A DNA stretch of 64,000 nt from Desmodesmus armatus (taxonomy: Eukaryota; Chlorophyta; Chlorophyceae; Sphaeropleales; Scenedesmaceae): positions 62,001 through 126,000 of the forward strand of contig VIIQ02000133.1 in NCBI GenBank assembly GCA_007449985.2, written 5' to 3'. The notes beneath the pieces are model-generated. The model was given only the letters and a program-made list of their open reading frames with translations, was not told the DNA's origin and did not search any database. Below are positions 25,037-38,500 of this stretch, piece after piece; within the stretch, counting starts at the first letter, position 1, and the number at the start of each line of letters is the position of its first letter. The translations under genes and the position numbers were made by a program.

Positions 25037-26569
25037 GTGATTTGCACCACCTGAGGTCGGGGCTGTCTGAAATGCGGCAGAGGGCTGTACCGCACAAGTG
25101 AGCATCCGATGAGTCACCGCCGTGTTGGGACCCCCAACATGGTCCTACTCAGCCACTGTGCAAACAACAACTGACATACACGTGAAATGATTTTTGGGTC
25201 TCTTGTGGGTGTAATTGCAGCTGGTGGGCTTGTATGTGTGGTCAGTGCGAGTGCCTATTACCTTACACCTCAGCTTACCAGTCGGCCTTGTGGCCATGCT
25301 AGCTTTGTTTGGTGTGGAGCCTGGTGTTGCTTTGTTGTGCAGCGGTTGCTGGGCATTTCTAATTGCTGCAGGCTTTCATTGCTGTTGCGTGTGCATGGTT
25401 ATGAAGTTTGATGTATGATAGCTGCTTGCGTGGGTCTGCTTGGGGCATAGGTTACAAACTGGCTGGATTGTGTGCAGCAACCCGGGTGCATAATACCCGC
25501 TTCGGAATACTAAGTGGTGTGATCTGGACGCACACCCTGTGCATAGTACGCTTCTACAACCAGATGCTCGAGTATCTGGGCCAGATGCCCAGGCTTTGTG
25601 ACGCACATACATCAGTCTCAAACCGGTGGCACCAGATGTACGTGCTGCCAGACATGCACAGACATGTAGGCATGCCTTGATCTTGATGTTGTGACGAATG
25701 GATGCATCATAATGCACTTGTGGTACATTACTCTGAGCTGTTCGGTTCCTTTTTTCCAAATGCCTTGCTTCGGCGCAGTTTCCAATAGGGCGCGTATTTG
25801 AGCTCATGTGTGCCACACGTTGCCGCCAGACGCCACAGTATTACTGGCTTACATGCATACTGGGACGTTCATATCCTGCCATAGATGCGGATTGAACGAA
25901 GTGATCTGACCACAGGGTGAGGCTCAGTGGTTGACTGGAGTGACATACGGATGCTTGGCCTGATTGGTGCTGGCCCTGTTTGTAACAAGTTGACAGTTGA
26001 TATCTGCAAGATAACTTGAAGTTGTGAATATGTGAAGATTGCCTGGCGGACAAGTCTGCATAATTCTTGGGTGCAGAATTGTTACCCGTAAACAACAGCA
26101 TGTTGATGTCCATGGCGCAGTGATGCAGCTTGGACTAACTGGCAGTACTGTTGAGATGGATGTTGAAAGCAGGAGGACTGTTGCTCAGCTCTGCGGCAGA
26201 TGGGAAGCAAGATTGCGACGCCAACTAACGGTTGCTTGCTTTCCAAACAAACATCACTCAACTTTTCAATATGCTGTGACAAGGGTGACTCTCAAGCACC
26301 AAGACATGCAAGCATGCCAAACTCATCTGCACTGGATTGATTGTACAGCAGGCACCATGTGACGCCTGACGGGACACACCTCACAACACCTCAACTCAAC
26401 CCACAAGCGCCTACAATGTACACTGGCCGGAGGCTCGTCAAGTCATGCCGCGCTGCCGCTTTTGCTGGTGGCCGCTTTGCTGGTTGATGCACGGGCAGTG
26501 CTTGCAGCATGCAGCCGTAGCACACCCAGGACTGGCCCAGTCCTTGTTCTGAGAACACACAAACAGCGG
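25037..26569. other. Intergenic region between convergent antiporter and large minus-strand gene
   Basis: No supported gene. A TGTAA at 25208-25212, about 170 bases past the antiporter stop codon, is a plausible polyadenylation signal. Remaining short frames lack any signature. Confidence 0.5.
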
Positions 26570-29500
26570 CTACCCGCCCTGCTTCTTGCGTCGCTTCCTC
26601 GGCTTCTTTGCCCCAGCATCAGCAACCTTGTACCCCAGCAGCCTCTCCATTTCTTCAGCATCCAGCCGCTCTGCTGCTGCGTAACCCAGCCGGTCCAGGT
26701 TCCGTTCCACGCGGCGCACCAGCCGCACACTCGAGCTATTGAACTCGATAGTGCCGGCCCGGATGAACTCTGCTGCTGCTGCTGTGGTTGCCAGGCGCAG
26801 GACGGGCTTGCTCTGTTTGCCGTTGTGGCGTGTCCAGATGCTGAGCCACAGCTCGAGGCCAGGGGCTTGGAGCTTGTCCAACGCATCAAAGTAGTACCTG
26901 CAGCCAGCAAGTGTTTACATGCATCAGAGCCATACACCTACTAGTAGTACTAGACAACATGCAGCGGCGCCGCCGAGAGCACAAACTGATAGCAACATGC
27001 CCGGGCAGCCACAGCTGTAGCGTACGTACTCACAACTGTTGTGTCAGCAGAAGGCTCGTGTGGTTTTTTTTTGAAGGTACAAGGGGGGCGGACCCCCACC
27101 GGCTGGCCACACACACAACAGCCGATGCTGCCGGGAGCCCAAGGTGTTGCCTCACACCGATGAGAGACGCCTAACACCCTTTTACAATCAGGAGGCTCGT
27201 GTAGTAGATGTACGTAGCCTGCAAAATGAGCCCCCATGAGCGGGTTGCACGGCTTGCTGTGCCAACTACTGTAACTGTGAAGTGCTTGAGGGGCACACAA
27301 CAGAGGGTGCTCACTTGACACCTCCTGACGTCTTGCTCCAGTCAGCACAGTTGCTCCTGAGCTCCAGGGGTCCAGTGTCCACCACCACAGGCGAGACATT
27401 CCGCAGCTCCTGCTGCTGGTGCTTGCCGGCAGCCAGCATGCTGTCCTGCCACAGCTGCGCGGAGGGCTTGCTGTTGCACAGCTTCTCCCAGCCGTCACCC
27501 AGGTACCTGTAGAGGCCGTTGCGCGCAGAAGCAGTGCGCAAGATAGTGATGCAGTGCCTCAAACTGGATGGTCCTTGTCAACCCAACACTGGGACGTTGC
27601 TTGTGCTGGTGCAGTCCCTCTGCTGCCAGCAGCTGCAGGGTTACTCGTAAGGTAAATGCCCCACTTCACCTGCTGCCTTGACAGTTGTCACCGATGCATG
27701 GGGGTGGAAGACTTGCAGCACCCCCAGCATGACGCAGCATCACAGCAAGCACGCAAGCAGGTGATGCAGCCTGGAGTGCACGGTTTACTGCACATGCTGA
27801 GCCACAGCCCAAGGCTGAGTCTCAAACACAGCTGTCGTCTGGTGGCCGCACGCCCCCTCATCACAGCCAATGCACATGCACAAAACCATGGCAAGCATGC
27901 TGATCGCACCTCCAATGCTGCTGCACCCTGTTTGTGGTTGGGTAGTATGTCTCGCTCCACATCCAATCGCTGTTCAGTCCCTGCAGGGGGGCAAAGTGCC
28001 AGTGCGCCGGCCCAACATTGCGCACCCAACCCCTGCGACAGCAAGTGGAAAGAAGCCGCAAGCTGACTCAGTCGGACTTGCCCTCGTGGCTGCAAGATGA
28101 TGGTTGCATGCTACAACATTTGGTGGCGGGAGCAGCACCCCACGTGGCAGCCCAGGTGCACATGTCACACCAGCAGGCTGCAAGGAAAGCGCTTGAGGTG
28201 TGTTTCTGACACATGTCAGGTCAAGTTACTTCACTGGGTTGCCAACTGGGTTGACACGGACCCACGCGGCATTGCACCGCTGCTGGTGTGACCGTGGTGT
28301 CAGCTCTTTGCGGCAAGCTTGGCAACGTTCTGCAGCAGGCTGGCGATGATACATTGACTGAGCAACGTATCAACCGGGCTGTTGCAGCAGTGGTGCTTAT
28401 CACACTGTGACAGTGTCTGCATGTCAGACAGGCAGCATCCTCAGCCAGCCACGACTCCAGCTCACCGTCCAGGCAGCATGGGCTTCTCAACAACTGATAC
28501 AAGTATTGAGGCACGCATCAAGCAGGCTGTCACAGTGGTGGTGCATCACACAGTGGCTGCATGTCAGACAGGCAGCATCTTCAGCCAGACAGCTCACCCT
28601 CCAGGCAGCATGGGCTTGTCAGCAGCCGCCAGCTCTTTCTGCAGCGTGCCCAGTGCCGCCTGCACCTCCTCCCTGCTGCGAAGGTTGCCATAGGGACCCA
28701 GCAGCCGCTGATGGGGTTTCTGCCCTGCCAGCTGCCCAGCACTTTGTAACGGCCCATGACGATAACTTCTGAGTCCTCTGGTTCCTCAAGGCCAGCTTTT
28801 GCCAGGTCAGCACGTTGGCGAGTGATGAACTTCCTGCAAGCAGTTCACAGGGGACAGGCGGCAGCGCAGCACATGATGTGATGCCATGGAGCCATCTGTT
28901 GTCGTGATTGGTGTGCTTGTGGGTTACGCCCCGTCAACCCTGCACCTGCTGGCGCCAATCTGTGCGACCTGGACGGCAACACAGCTTGTGCAGCTGCAAA
29001 ATTGTTTGGCATGAGGATAGCGAGATCACAATCTTGATGCCACACACTTCTATAGCTGCACAAGCTGTGCTGCCGTCCAGGTCGCACAGATTGGCGCTCA
29101 CGTCAGCAGGTGCATATCGATATGCCTGCGGTACCCCATCAGCATGCAATTCATGGGTTAACCAGTGCACAGTGCATGCAGGAGTGCACTTGTTATGGGA
29201 TGCAACTCCTCATCCAGGCTGGAAGAGCCTGAGGCGAGCCTGAATGTGACACTATCACCACCCCACCCGCTACAACCACCCAATGCTGACACACAAGTGT
29301 TTTATTGGCTGCCGCAGGGTTATCAGGCATTGCTCAAGCATGTAACCGCTGCTGTCACTGCCACTCCTGAGGTTACACAAACAGTGTGACGTATCTTACG
29401 TGTCGACCCTGACAGGCAGGGCTATCTCTTCCACCTCTTCCTGGGTACACACAGCCGTGTCGCCATCTTCATACTTGACTCGCCAGTAGCGCGGGGTGTT

Positions 29501-32500
29501 GCCGCAACTGCCACTGCCACCTCCCCCAACCGCCCCTTGTGGAGAGCTGGCTGCAGCCCCAATGCCTGCAGCACCTGCTGCCCCTGCTTCTGTTTTCATT
29601 GCCACTGCTGGCCCTGCTGCTGCCCCTGGTGGTGCCGCTGTTGCAGCCGTTGCTGCCCCTGCTACTGCTGCTGCTGCAGCCGCCGCTGGCCCCGCTGCTG
29701 CCACCGCTGATGAGCCTGCCTGAGGTTCAAGCTTCACGGCGGCTGCTGCTGGTGGTTCTGACTGCAAGTGCTCCTGGAGCTCTGCAGCAGACGGCTAGCC
29801 AGTCACCACCCCTAGCACCCGGAAGTACTCATTTCCATTGCCGGCTTCGTTCCTGTACCAGCCAACCACCATAAGCCCTGGCTGGACCTTGATCTGGCTG
29901 TCACCAGGCGTCCACACCTTGACCCTCTTCAGATCATACTTCTCGCGCACCACCTCGTTGTAAAACTTCGTAGCCTGAGGGGATGTGGCAGCATGGCGCC
30001 AAGGCAGGGTTTTGACAGGCATCCAGTAAAATTGCAAGAGCTTGCCTGGGCAACTATGTCATATCTGTGGCATGCATGCACAAGGATTGAAGTCAAAACA
30101 TGGACTCACTCATGTGGTTTCCAACACGTCGCAACAGGAGAAGAAGAAGAAGAAGTGTTACACCGTGATCAAGCAGCTACGCTGCAAACGGACGGCAGGA
30201 ACGAAGGGGTGCAGCGAAGGACAAGGGACGACAATCCAACGAACCCCACTTCGAAAGGTTCGACAAAACGCACGCAGGAGAGAGACACAACTACAAGGTG
30301 AATCAGAAAGTCAACCAACACTGTCTGTGCCACCTGCCCAAGTGAGCCAGCCAAGCATCTGGGAAAGCCAACTGCAGCCTGCTAGAAAACAATACGAATA
30401 CCAATATTGCAGGGGGTTGGCGATACAATACAATCCAGTACAGGGAAATACAATCCAGTACAGTACGGTACAGTACAGCACAGGTCAGTAACTGTAAGGT
30501 ACAGTACAGCGTTCACACCAGCCATGCACTTCCATACCTTGGTACATGTGAGCGTGCTGATGTCACCAGTGGGCGGCAGGAACAGCTGGTGCACCTTGCG
30601 CAGCTTGGGCTGCTTGCGCCACTTACGCGGCATCAGGACCTCTACCAGATCGGACATCTCTTCACTGCCCCACAGCGGCTGCATCTTGCGCGTACGCTGG
30701 CTGGCAAACGCTGCTACTTCAATTTTGTCTGGGGGTGCCAGGGGAGGGGCTGAGGGAAGGCTGGCCAGGTGTGCTTTCAGCTGCTGCGCGGTCATCTGTG
30801 TGTGTGCGCAAGGGGAGGGCAGACGTGTGAGCAGACTCAGAGGCTACACTTTGCTGCAGTCTAGTCCGTATGTGCATGCAAGTGTTTGAACAAAGAAGGG
30901 ACACCCACCATCCATTCACGCGTGGTGATACCAAGCTTCGGCTTCGGCAGTTTACTAGGTCTGGAGAGTACCACTATGTGGTGAAAGTATCCAGTAATGA
31001 GGGAATGACAGCACAGTGGCAGCATATGCAGGGGCAGTTCCATCTCCCCTTCCCTCCTTTTATATTCATAGCAGCTGGCGAGTGCTAGTGTGGCTCACAA
31101 GTCAATCATGCGCATAACGTGCAGCGCATGCGCACTCACGCACGTACAGACAAAGTGGCCCAAGCAGCGCGCTGCTAGCAGGCACTCAGTCAGCACCAGC
31201 AACGCTCACCTGCCCGTACACTCCTACCAGGAGCGCCTCCAGCCAAGCAGCAGGACTGTCAGTCTTCACTGGGATGCCCAGCAAGCCAAGGGCTGACTCC
31301 TCATCAGTCACACCTGCTCCACCTGCCGCCGCCGCTGCTGCGCTTCCGATGCTAGCTGACGTGTCCATGCTGCAATCAGCAGCAGGGAGCTCCACCCATA
31401 CCCATAGCTCCTTAATTTCGTTTGTTGCTGCATCGCTGCTGTCGGCCTTGCGCTTGCTGCCCTTTTCGCGCTTGATGTTCTCCCAGGTGGACAGCTGCAC
31501 AAGTCAACACCAGTTACAGAAAGGCATGAACAGGCGATGTGACGCCTACACACAAGTGCTGTGCAGCACGCCATGTGCGCTGTTTGGGGACGGTTGACAC
31601 ACCCACACACCCACACACATAGCATGCTGCAGCAGTCTCAGGTGCTGCTTCGCTCAAGGTTCAACGTCGCCTCACTCAACACATGCGAGGAGACCATGCA
31701 CACATACCCCTGCTTAGCCACCCGGCAACCAAGCATTATGCACACATGCAAGCAAGTCCTGCGGATGCTTAGACATCAGTGAGCGAAAAGCTGGCCAACT
31801 GCTGTCAGCAGCCTGTCCCACCTGTGCAGAGTGTCGCTTGGCCAAACCCTCCAGCAGCTGCCGGGCATGAGACACCCCGCCCAGGTGCTGTGCCAGCTCA
31901 TGCCCCGCCCTAGCCACCACTTGCTCCAAAAGGTCCAGCTGCTGCTTCCAACCAACTGCAGGAAGACGCGTGCTGGCACTGCTTTTGGCTGCTCCTGCCT
32001 CCTGCGCACTAGCTGGGGCAGACAGCAGACCAGTGTAGTGCTTCTGGACCTCTTCCAGTAGCTTCTGTGCTGGCTCACTGCGCAGAAGCTTCCTCAGCTG
32101 CTTCAACGCTGGCGTGCTGCTGCTACTGCCGCTGCTACTGCTACTGCCGGATGGATCTGCTGCTGCTGAAGGTGTGGGTGGTGCTGGGGTGGTGCCTGGG
32201 GCTGTCGGTGTAGGTGGAGCTGTGAAGCTGCTGCTGCTGCCGGGCTGCTGTGCTGGCAGCAGGCTGTTTGCCGCCCGATCAAACACCTCTGCTGTCAAGG
32301 CCGCACAGAACAGCTGCTGCCAGTATGCCTCTGTTGCCGTGGTGGTCAGTGCCGTGCTGACCTGCAACAGCAGCAGCACGGTGACCGCACACACTCTCAA
32401 GTGGAACTGTGCGAGAGGTCACAGCTGTCCCTATGAATGGATACAAGCTTCACCAACCTTGTCGAAGGATCTGCGCTGACCCTTGTTACTTTTCAAGTTT

Positions 32501-35500
32501 GAAATTAACCGCCTACTGGCATGATTTGGTACTGAACAGTCAAGGGCTGCTGCCTAGCATGGACAGAGGAAGCATAACACAGCCAGCTCACAGCATGTCA
32601 AGAGACAAACAGCCGTCACTACGGAAGGACAGCAGTGCAACGCACCTGCTCAGCCCTGCCCCTGATGCTGTCGGCCCAGTTGATTAGCTCCTGCTGCAGC
32701 CCACTGCCCACGTCATCCAAGGCGCCACAGCAGCTATCAGTCAGGCCCTGAGCCAGCTCTGCACTCAACCAGGATAGCACAGATTGCTGCTGCTGATGCT
32801 GCACGAGCTGGCTGCTGCTGTTCCCGCTGACAGCACTACTGCTGGGCTGCAGAAAGCTTGAGTGGTGATAGGCTGTCTGCGCCCAGCACAAAGTGCTCAA
32901 ACAGCTGCAGGACATGCGTGAGAAAGGGCGCAGCAGCGGGCACACAGACTCTGTGACGTGTTCAGTAGCCAGTGTCCTGCGGCTCAGCAAGTTTGCCAGT
33001 CAATGCTGCACTCTGCGTTGTGTTGGTGCTGCAGTCATCATACTGCTCTGCATTGCCCCTGTCACTCCTTTCATATCTATCTACCCCTGTGCCACAAGCA
33101 TGAGAAAGCAAGACTTGCACAGGCCAGGATTGCACCCTTAGATCAGGAGGCGAGTCGATCGCAGGATAGGTATTAGTCATCAGGTGTTGGGTAACTCACC
33201 TCCAGCTGGGCTGAGTCATCACTTGCGTCCTGGACAATGCTGGCAATGGTGGCAAGACTCTTCTGCAGCCCATGAGACAAGCCCCGGGCATCGTACACCT
33301 GCAAAGCGCACACCAGGCTGAACAAAGTGAAATCTGAGGACACACACAGCAGCGCTGAGGAATATCAGTTCAACACACGCCCTGACCGCCAGCCTGCACC
33401 TTGTCGGTTGCCTGGCATCATGTCACAACATGCATGCATGCACAGGATGAGGATTGCATTGAGGCACTCGCTCTGTCGAAACCACAAGTACACGCCTAAC
33501 AGGACCACACATGGCAACCCTTGGGCCCTAGGGGCACCCTCGTGAGCCCTTAGCACTAGCCAGTGCCGGGGTTGGAACCTTGTCCCCTACACCTGTACTG
33601 TACGGCACTGCATGTTGTGTGGATGTGCAGTGATTCGCGACACCACCAGCTAGGTCAAGTCGTTACTAGCAGCTCACCTGCCGCAGTGCCCAGCCAGACT
33701 GCCAGCGCAGCACATCGAATAGATAGCGGCAGGTGTAGTGCGCAAGCCGTATTGCCAGGTCCTTGATCCAAGAGGTGCTGGCCTGCAGGACAATTCTCCG
33801 CACCTCCCCAGCAAGGCCTGCTTCACGTTCGCAAGGCATTCCTGCGTTTCCTGCGGCTGCTGTGGCTCCTGCAGTGTCTGTCGGTGCCCGCAGGTCCTGC
33901 TGAGTGACTTGTGCTGCTGCGTCCGCAGCAGCAGTGGTGGCGAGGTGCACAAGCTGTGTGCACGTCTCTATCTGGAAGGCTAGCAGAGGCTGCTCAGAGG
34001 CAGCGTCCAATGAGCTGCCAGCGCCGGCTGCGCGATGTGAACCGTGTTGGATGGCGTGCTGGATGGCTGCTTGCAGCTGCTGCAGCTGGGCCATCTCCTG
34101 CGGTAGGTCGAGGCCTGGAGGGAGGCAGGACTGCAGGGCAGATGCACAGCACACACTGCACTTGAAGGAAACGCAGTAAGGTATCACATAAACCCCTCTG
34201 CCACCCTTCAGCCAGTGACCAGCCCGGAGATTGTACAGTACACTGAGATATCCACAGAGAATGAGTACACCTGTCCTCCATTGTGTGCTGTCTCTTATGG
34301 TGATGAGGGTTGAAATGATTTGAATTGGATTGGGTGGGGAGAGTTACATGGGATCATGTCCGTCACCTCAAAATCCTCCATGTGGCTGCAGGTATGCACA
34401 ACACCTACAAAGCCCTCCCTGTGGCTGCACACATGCACCGCACCATGGCGAGCAGTCTGTCCTCCAGGAGTCCTACAAACATCAGCTCTTGCACAGGGCG
34501 GTTGGTCTGCAGTTCGCCCTTCAGCAGCTTGTACAGACGCCCAGGCAGTGCACGCATATCAGCACCCTGCAGCAGGCACCTCAGTTGGGTCAATCACTAC
34601 TACACAGTATGTTTCTGGCGCATGCGGGAAAAAAAAAAGAAAAAAAAAGCGGGAGCACTCAGCCAGCACCAACAAACCCAAGACGCTGCAGGCTGAACAT
34701 GGCAATTTGTGCCAGCAGTGCTGGCCCAGCACACCAAAGTTGATGCTGCTGTGAAACCCCTCTATCCTATTCAGGACGCAGCTTGCACTGCTACTGGATA
34801 GGTTACATGCAAAATGCTGCAGGACGTGCTTGAACACCCTATAGGGAGCCAACACAGCTCATGCGTGCAGACATGAAAGCAGGCTTTGCTGTTGTTGTGC
34901 TGACAAAAATGCCCACTCAAACGGGGCTTGTGCAGACATGCAGCAACACCCACATACACAGGGCGGCTTCAAGCCGCAACCGCCAAATTGAGGGGTTTAC
35001 CTGGGCGCGTGCCTCCTGCACCAGCTTGTCAAGGACACAGCCCTGCACACCGGAGGCCACAGCTGGCAGGGCGTGATGCTGCAGCTGCAGCTCCGGGAGC
35101 AGCTCGGCCAGCAGCCTGTGAGCGACCCGCTCAGGAGTGTTGGACATGCAGCTTGCCTGCAGCACTTGCTCCCAAAAGACAGGGACCTGCGGCATAGCAC
35201 GGGTCGGCACGGCATGGAGTGGCGTGCAGACAAGCAACCTGGGGTGTTGTTTGCTTTGCACAACAGGCACAACACACATGCGCACGCCCCAATTTTGGCC
35301 TTGTGACAGTGCAGAACAGGTCTCTTGGAGTGCACAGTATGTAATTCATGTAGCTTTCAGTAGTCGCGGGCTACCATCGCCATGCTGCACCCAAGTAAAG
35401 GGCACTACGAGCATATCTCACCTCAGCTTTTACAGCAGGAACAACCATGCGCTCCAGCTGCTGGGCCTGGTTCTGCACCAACTGCTCCGCCTGCTGCCAA

Positions 35501-38500
35501 AAACCCTGCAGTGCAGACTTCACCGCGCCCTGTGCTGACTCTGGCAATGTTGACAGGGCAGCACCCCCAACCTCCTGCTGTGCTAGCAGCTCCTGCAAGT
35601 GCTGTTGGGCTGCTGCTGCTCGCTGCAGCAGAGCTTCCCTTGGGGTGGTTTGGGCGGGACCCCTCCTCAGCAGCATGCCATGCAGAGCCTGCCAGGAACA
35701 AGAGGCACGATGAAGGACAATAATGCATGCGTATGCGCGAACGGTGCGGGTATGTACGTCTGAGACACGAATGAAAGAGCATAAGGCACAGGATGCAAGA
35801 TGCACTGCATATGCCTTGCCACATGTGCTGTAATTGCGTACTTCAGATCAGTGCTGGCTGCGGAACATGATGCCGATAGCCCATCCACCCACGACACACT
35901 GCCATTGAGGCAAAGACAGGAGACATACCATCATTTCTTGGCAAGACCACGCACGCAAGCAGCCACGCTGCGCACATCAGCTGGATGTGCTGGCCCACCC
36001 ACCTGCAGCCCACTCTGCTTGAGGTTGAGCAGCTCCCCGGTCCTCACACCCTTGAGGCTCCTATGTGCTGCAACCTCACCCCCTGCCCACAGCCAAGGGA
36101 ACAGCGGCTGAGTGACCACACCACCGGCATCCATGATGCGCTGTGCAACAGCACCCTCCTGGCCTGCAGAGCATCAAGGGGCACGAAGGAAAGCCGCTGC
36201 GGTCGTACTAGAATCCTCTCTCGGAGCCTTGTGATATAGATGCTCGTGTGAGGGCAGCCTTGTGCCCCAACGGCCGAGGCAGCCTTGAAAACACTTGAAC
36301 TGCAACATTAGTATGCATGTGCATGGTGCATACGGGCAGGTGCCCGCGGGGGCGTAGCAGCTGCAGGACCAAGGGAAAGGTTTCTCTCTGCTTACTGTGA
36401 TTACAGCACACCACTGATCAGCTGCAGCAGTTGCCCAGTGCCCACCTTCCTCAACCCCTTGAACAGACACCAGTGCTAATGCCAGTATTGTGCTGACACG
36501 CTCCTGCAGGAATTTAATGGTCTTCTGGCCTTCGGGTCCTGACATGTAGTCAGCCACCAAAGCCTGAAGCTCCTGCAGGCTACTGGCAATGGAACTGGCA
36601 TCCCTACTGACCTGTGATGACCATGACAGCAGCCACACAGGCGGGCGTGTTGACAAGAGGCGGTCAGCAGAATAGATACCACAGCAGTCATACCACAGCA
36701 GTGGGCATGGTCACAACAGTACATGCTGTTGCTGTTCAAAATATAACCCAGGAACAGCCAGTGTACATAGGCAACTTTTGATGAAGCCTGTGCTGTGCCA
36801 GCACAGGTGCTTTAACCTCAGCTGTTGTGTGCAAGAGCAGACATGTGCTGGCATGAAGTTCAGGTATCAAATCTACAGTACCGCACCTTTGCAGCCTTGT
36901 ATTCAGACACCAGGGCAAAGATGTCAGGATGGATCTTTTCAAACATGACGCCAATCATCAGCACAGGCAGGATGCCATCTGCAGCATGCTCAGCACCGCC
37001 ACCAACCTGCATGCGCACCACCAGCAGCAAAGAGGGCAGCAGCGCGGAACAAGCTGATGCAGGGAAAAAGAGCACAACTGCAATGGTGATGCCGGCGTCA
37101 TGACTTTGCTGCAAGCACCTTGCCCAGGGTCCAGGCATGCATGCAAGAGCAGGTTCATCTCTCACACCCATGACAAAGCCAGCACGCTTAGCCAGACACA
37201 CTACCGTTGCGTGCCGAGTAGCAACCAAGCCTCCCCATACACAGCCTGCATGCTAGTGATCCTGGCAATTTATCAGCACACACCTCCTGCTGCTGCCGGT
37301 CCTTTGAACTGCTCAGTATGTGCTGCACCCATGCACTCTTGAGCTCGGGCGTGATCTCCTGCTGTAGGGAACCCAGCCCTGAAGCAGTGGCCTCCTTACA
37401 CACATACAGCATGTCACAGGCCACCCCAGAAGCATCCAGGTGCTGCCAGCTGTGGCTGCTGCCACCCAGATCCCCAGCCGCCATCGCTGCCGCCTGCTGC
37501 TGCTGTTGGATTCCTGAGCTGTGAGCTGCACTGCTGCCGGTACCAGAGGTGCTGACCTCCTGACCCTGGCCATCACGGATGGTTATCTTGCAGGGTGCGC
37601 TGGGTGCTGGGAGGGTGATGTCCAGGTGGCTGATCAGCCCCAGAAACCTGCGTAACAAAACCAGCAAAGTACCTCACACGGGCGTGTTACCAGCAAACAA
37701 CATGCAAGAGCGCATGGCAGCATTCGATTGCGGATCAGGCTGAGGTTGCCCCAACATTCAGATGGATAGAGGCATAGATGCTCAGTGCCGCCAAATGTAG
37801 ATGCATGCAGATGCAACAAGTGTGTCTGATCGCTGCCCTGATGACCAGGCCGTATTCTACAGTATCAGTAGGCAGCATATCTAGCTGCAGCACGCTGCCT
37901 GTGCACGGCTTGCCACATCCGCAATGCAAGCTCACGGTCACCGCCCTCACAGCTTCCAGCCCTGTGAGCGTGTCCCTCACCTGTTGCCCTCCCACTTCTG
38001 AGGGTCTCTGTCTGCCATGCTAACCCATGCATGCTGCAGCTGCAGAAGCTTCAAAGCCTCCCCAACGCTGCAAGCCTGTGGCAGCGGCAGCAACACCGCA
38101 TACCCCAGCTGCTCCCAGTGTGCCCTGCTGAGCCGCAGAGTGCTGCGCAGCTCTGTGATCATCCTGGCTGGCGTCACAGGTATGCCTGGTATTGAATTCT
38201 CGATGTACTGCTTGAGCTTTTCAAATCCCAGCACAGGCCAGCCTGTGTAGCGCAGGGCGGCACTGATGCAGCGCTTCCGGTCGTTCAAGACATCCCAGGC
38301 CTGCCAGCAGCAGTGCAGGGACAGGTGTGCCAGATAGAGTGAGTTGCTTGGTGTGTTGGTGTGTTTTGCCTGCACATGCTTGGCCCACGTCCTTTGGTGC
38401 TGCAAGCAAACCTATGCATGAGTTTGGAGCTGCGCAGAAAGGCACAGATCTGCCAAGGCGACAAGACTGTGATGTATCTCCTTCCTGCTTTGCATCCCCG

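Noticed and set aside
29795..29797. Reassigned TAG codon (as in some ulvophycean algae)
   Set aside because: TAG is the evident terminator of DGAT1, LCYB, IspD and the large gene itself.
30405..30500. TACAGTACAG/CAATCCAGTACAG repeats considered as regulatory sites
   Set aside because: Simple-sequence expansion inside an apparent intron; nothing beyond the repeat supports a function.
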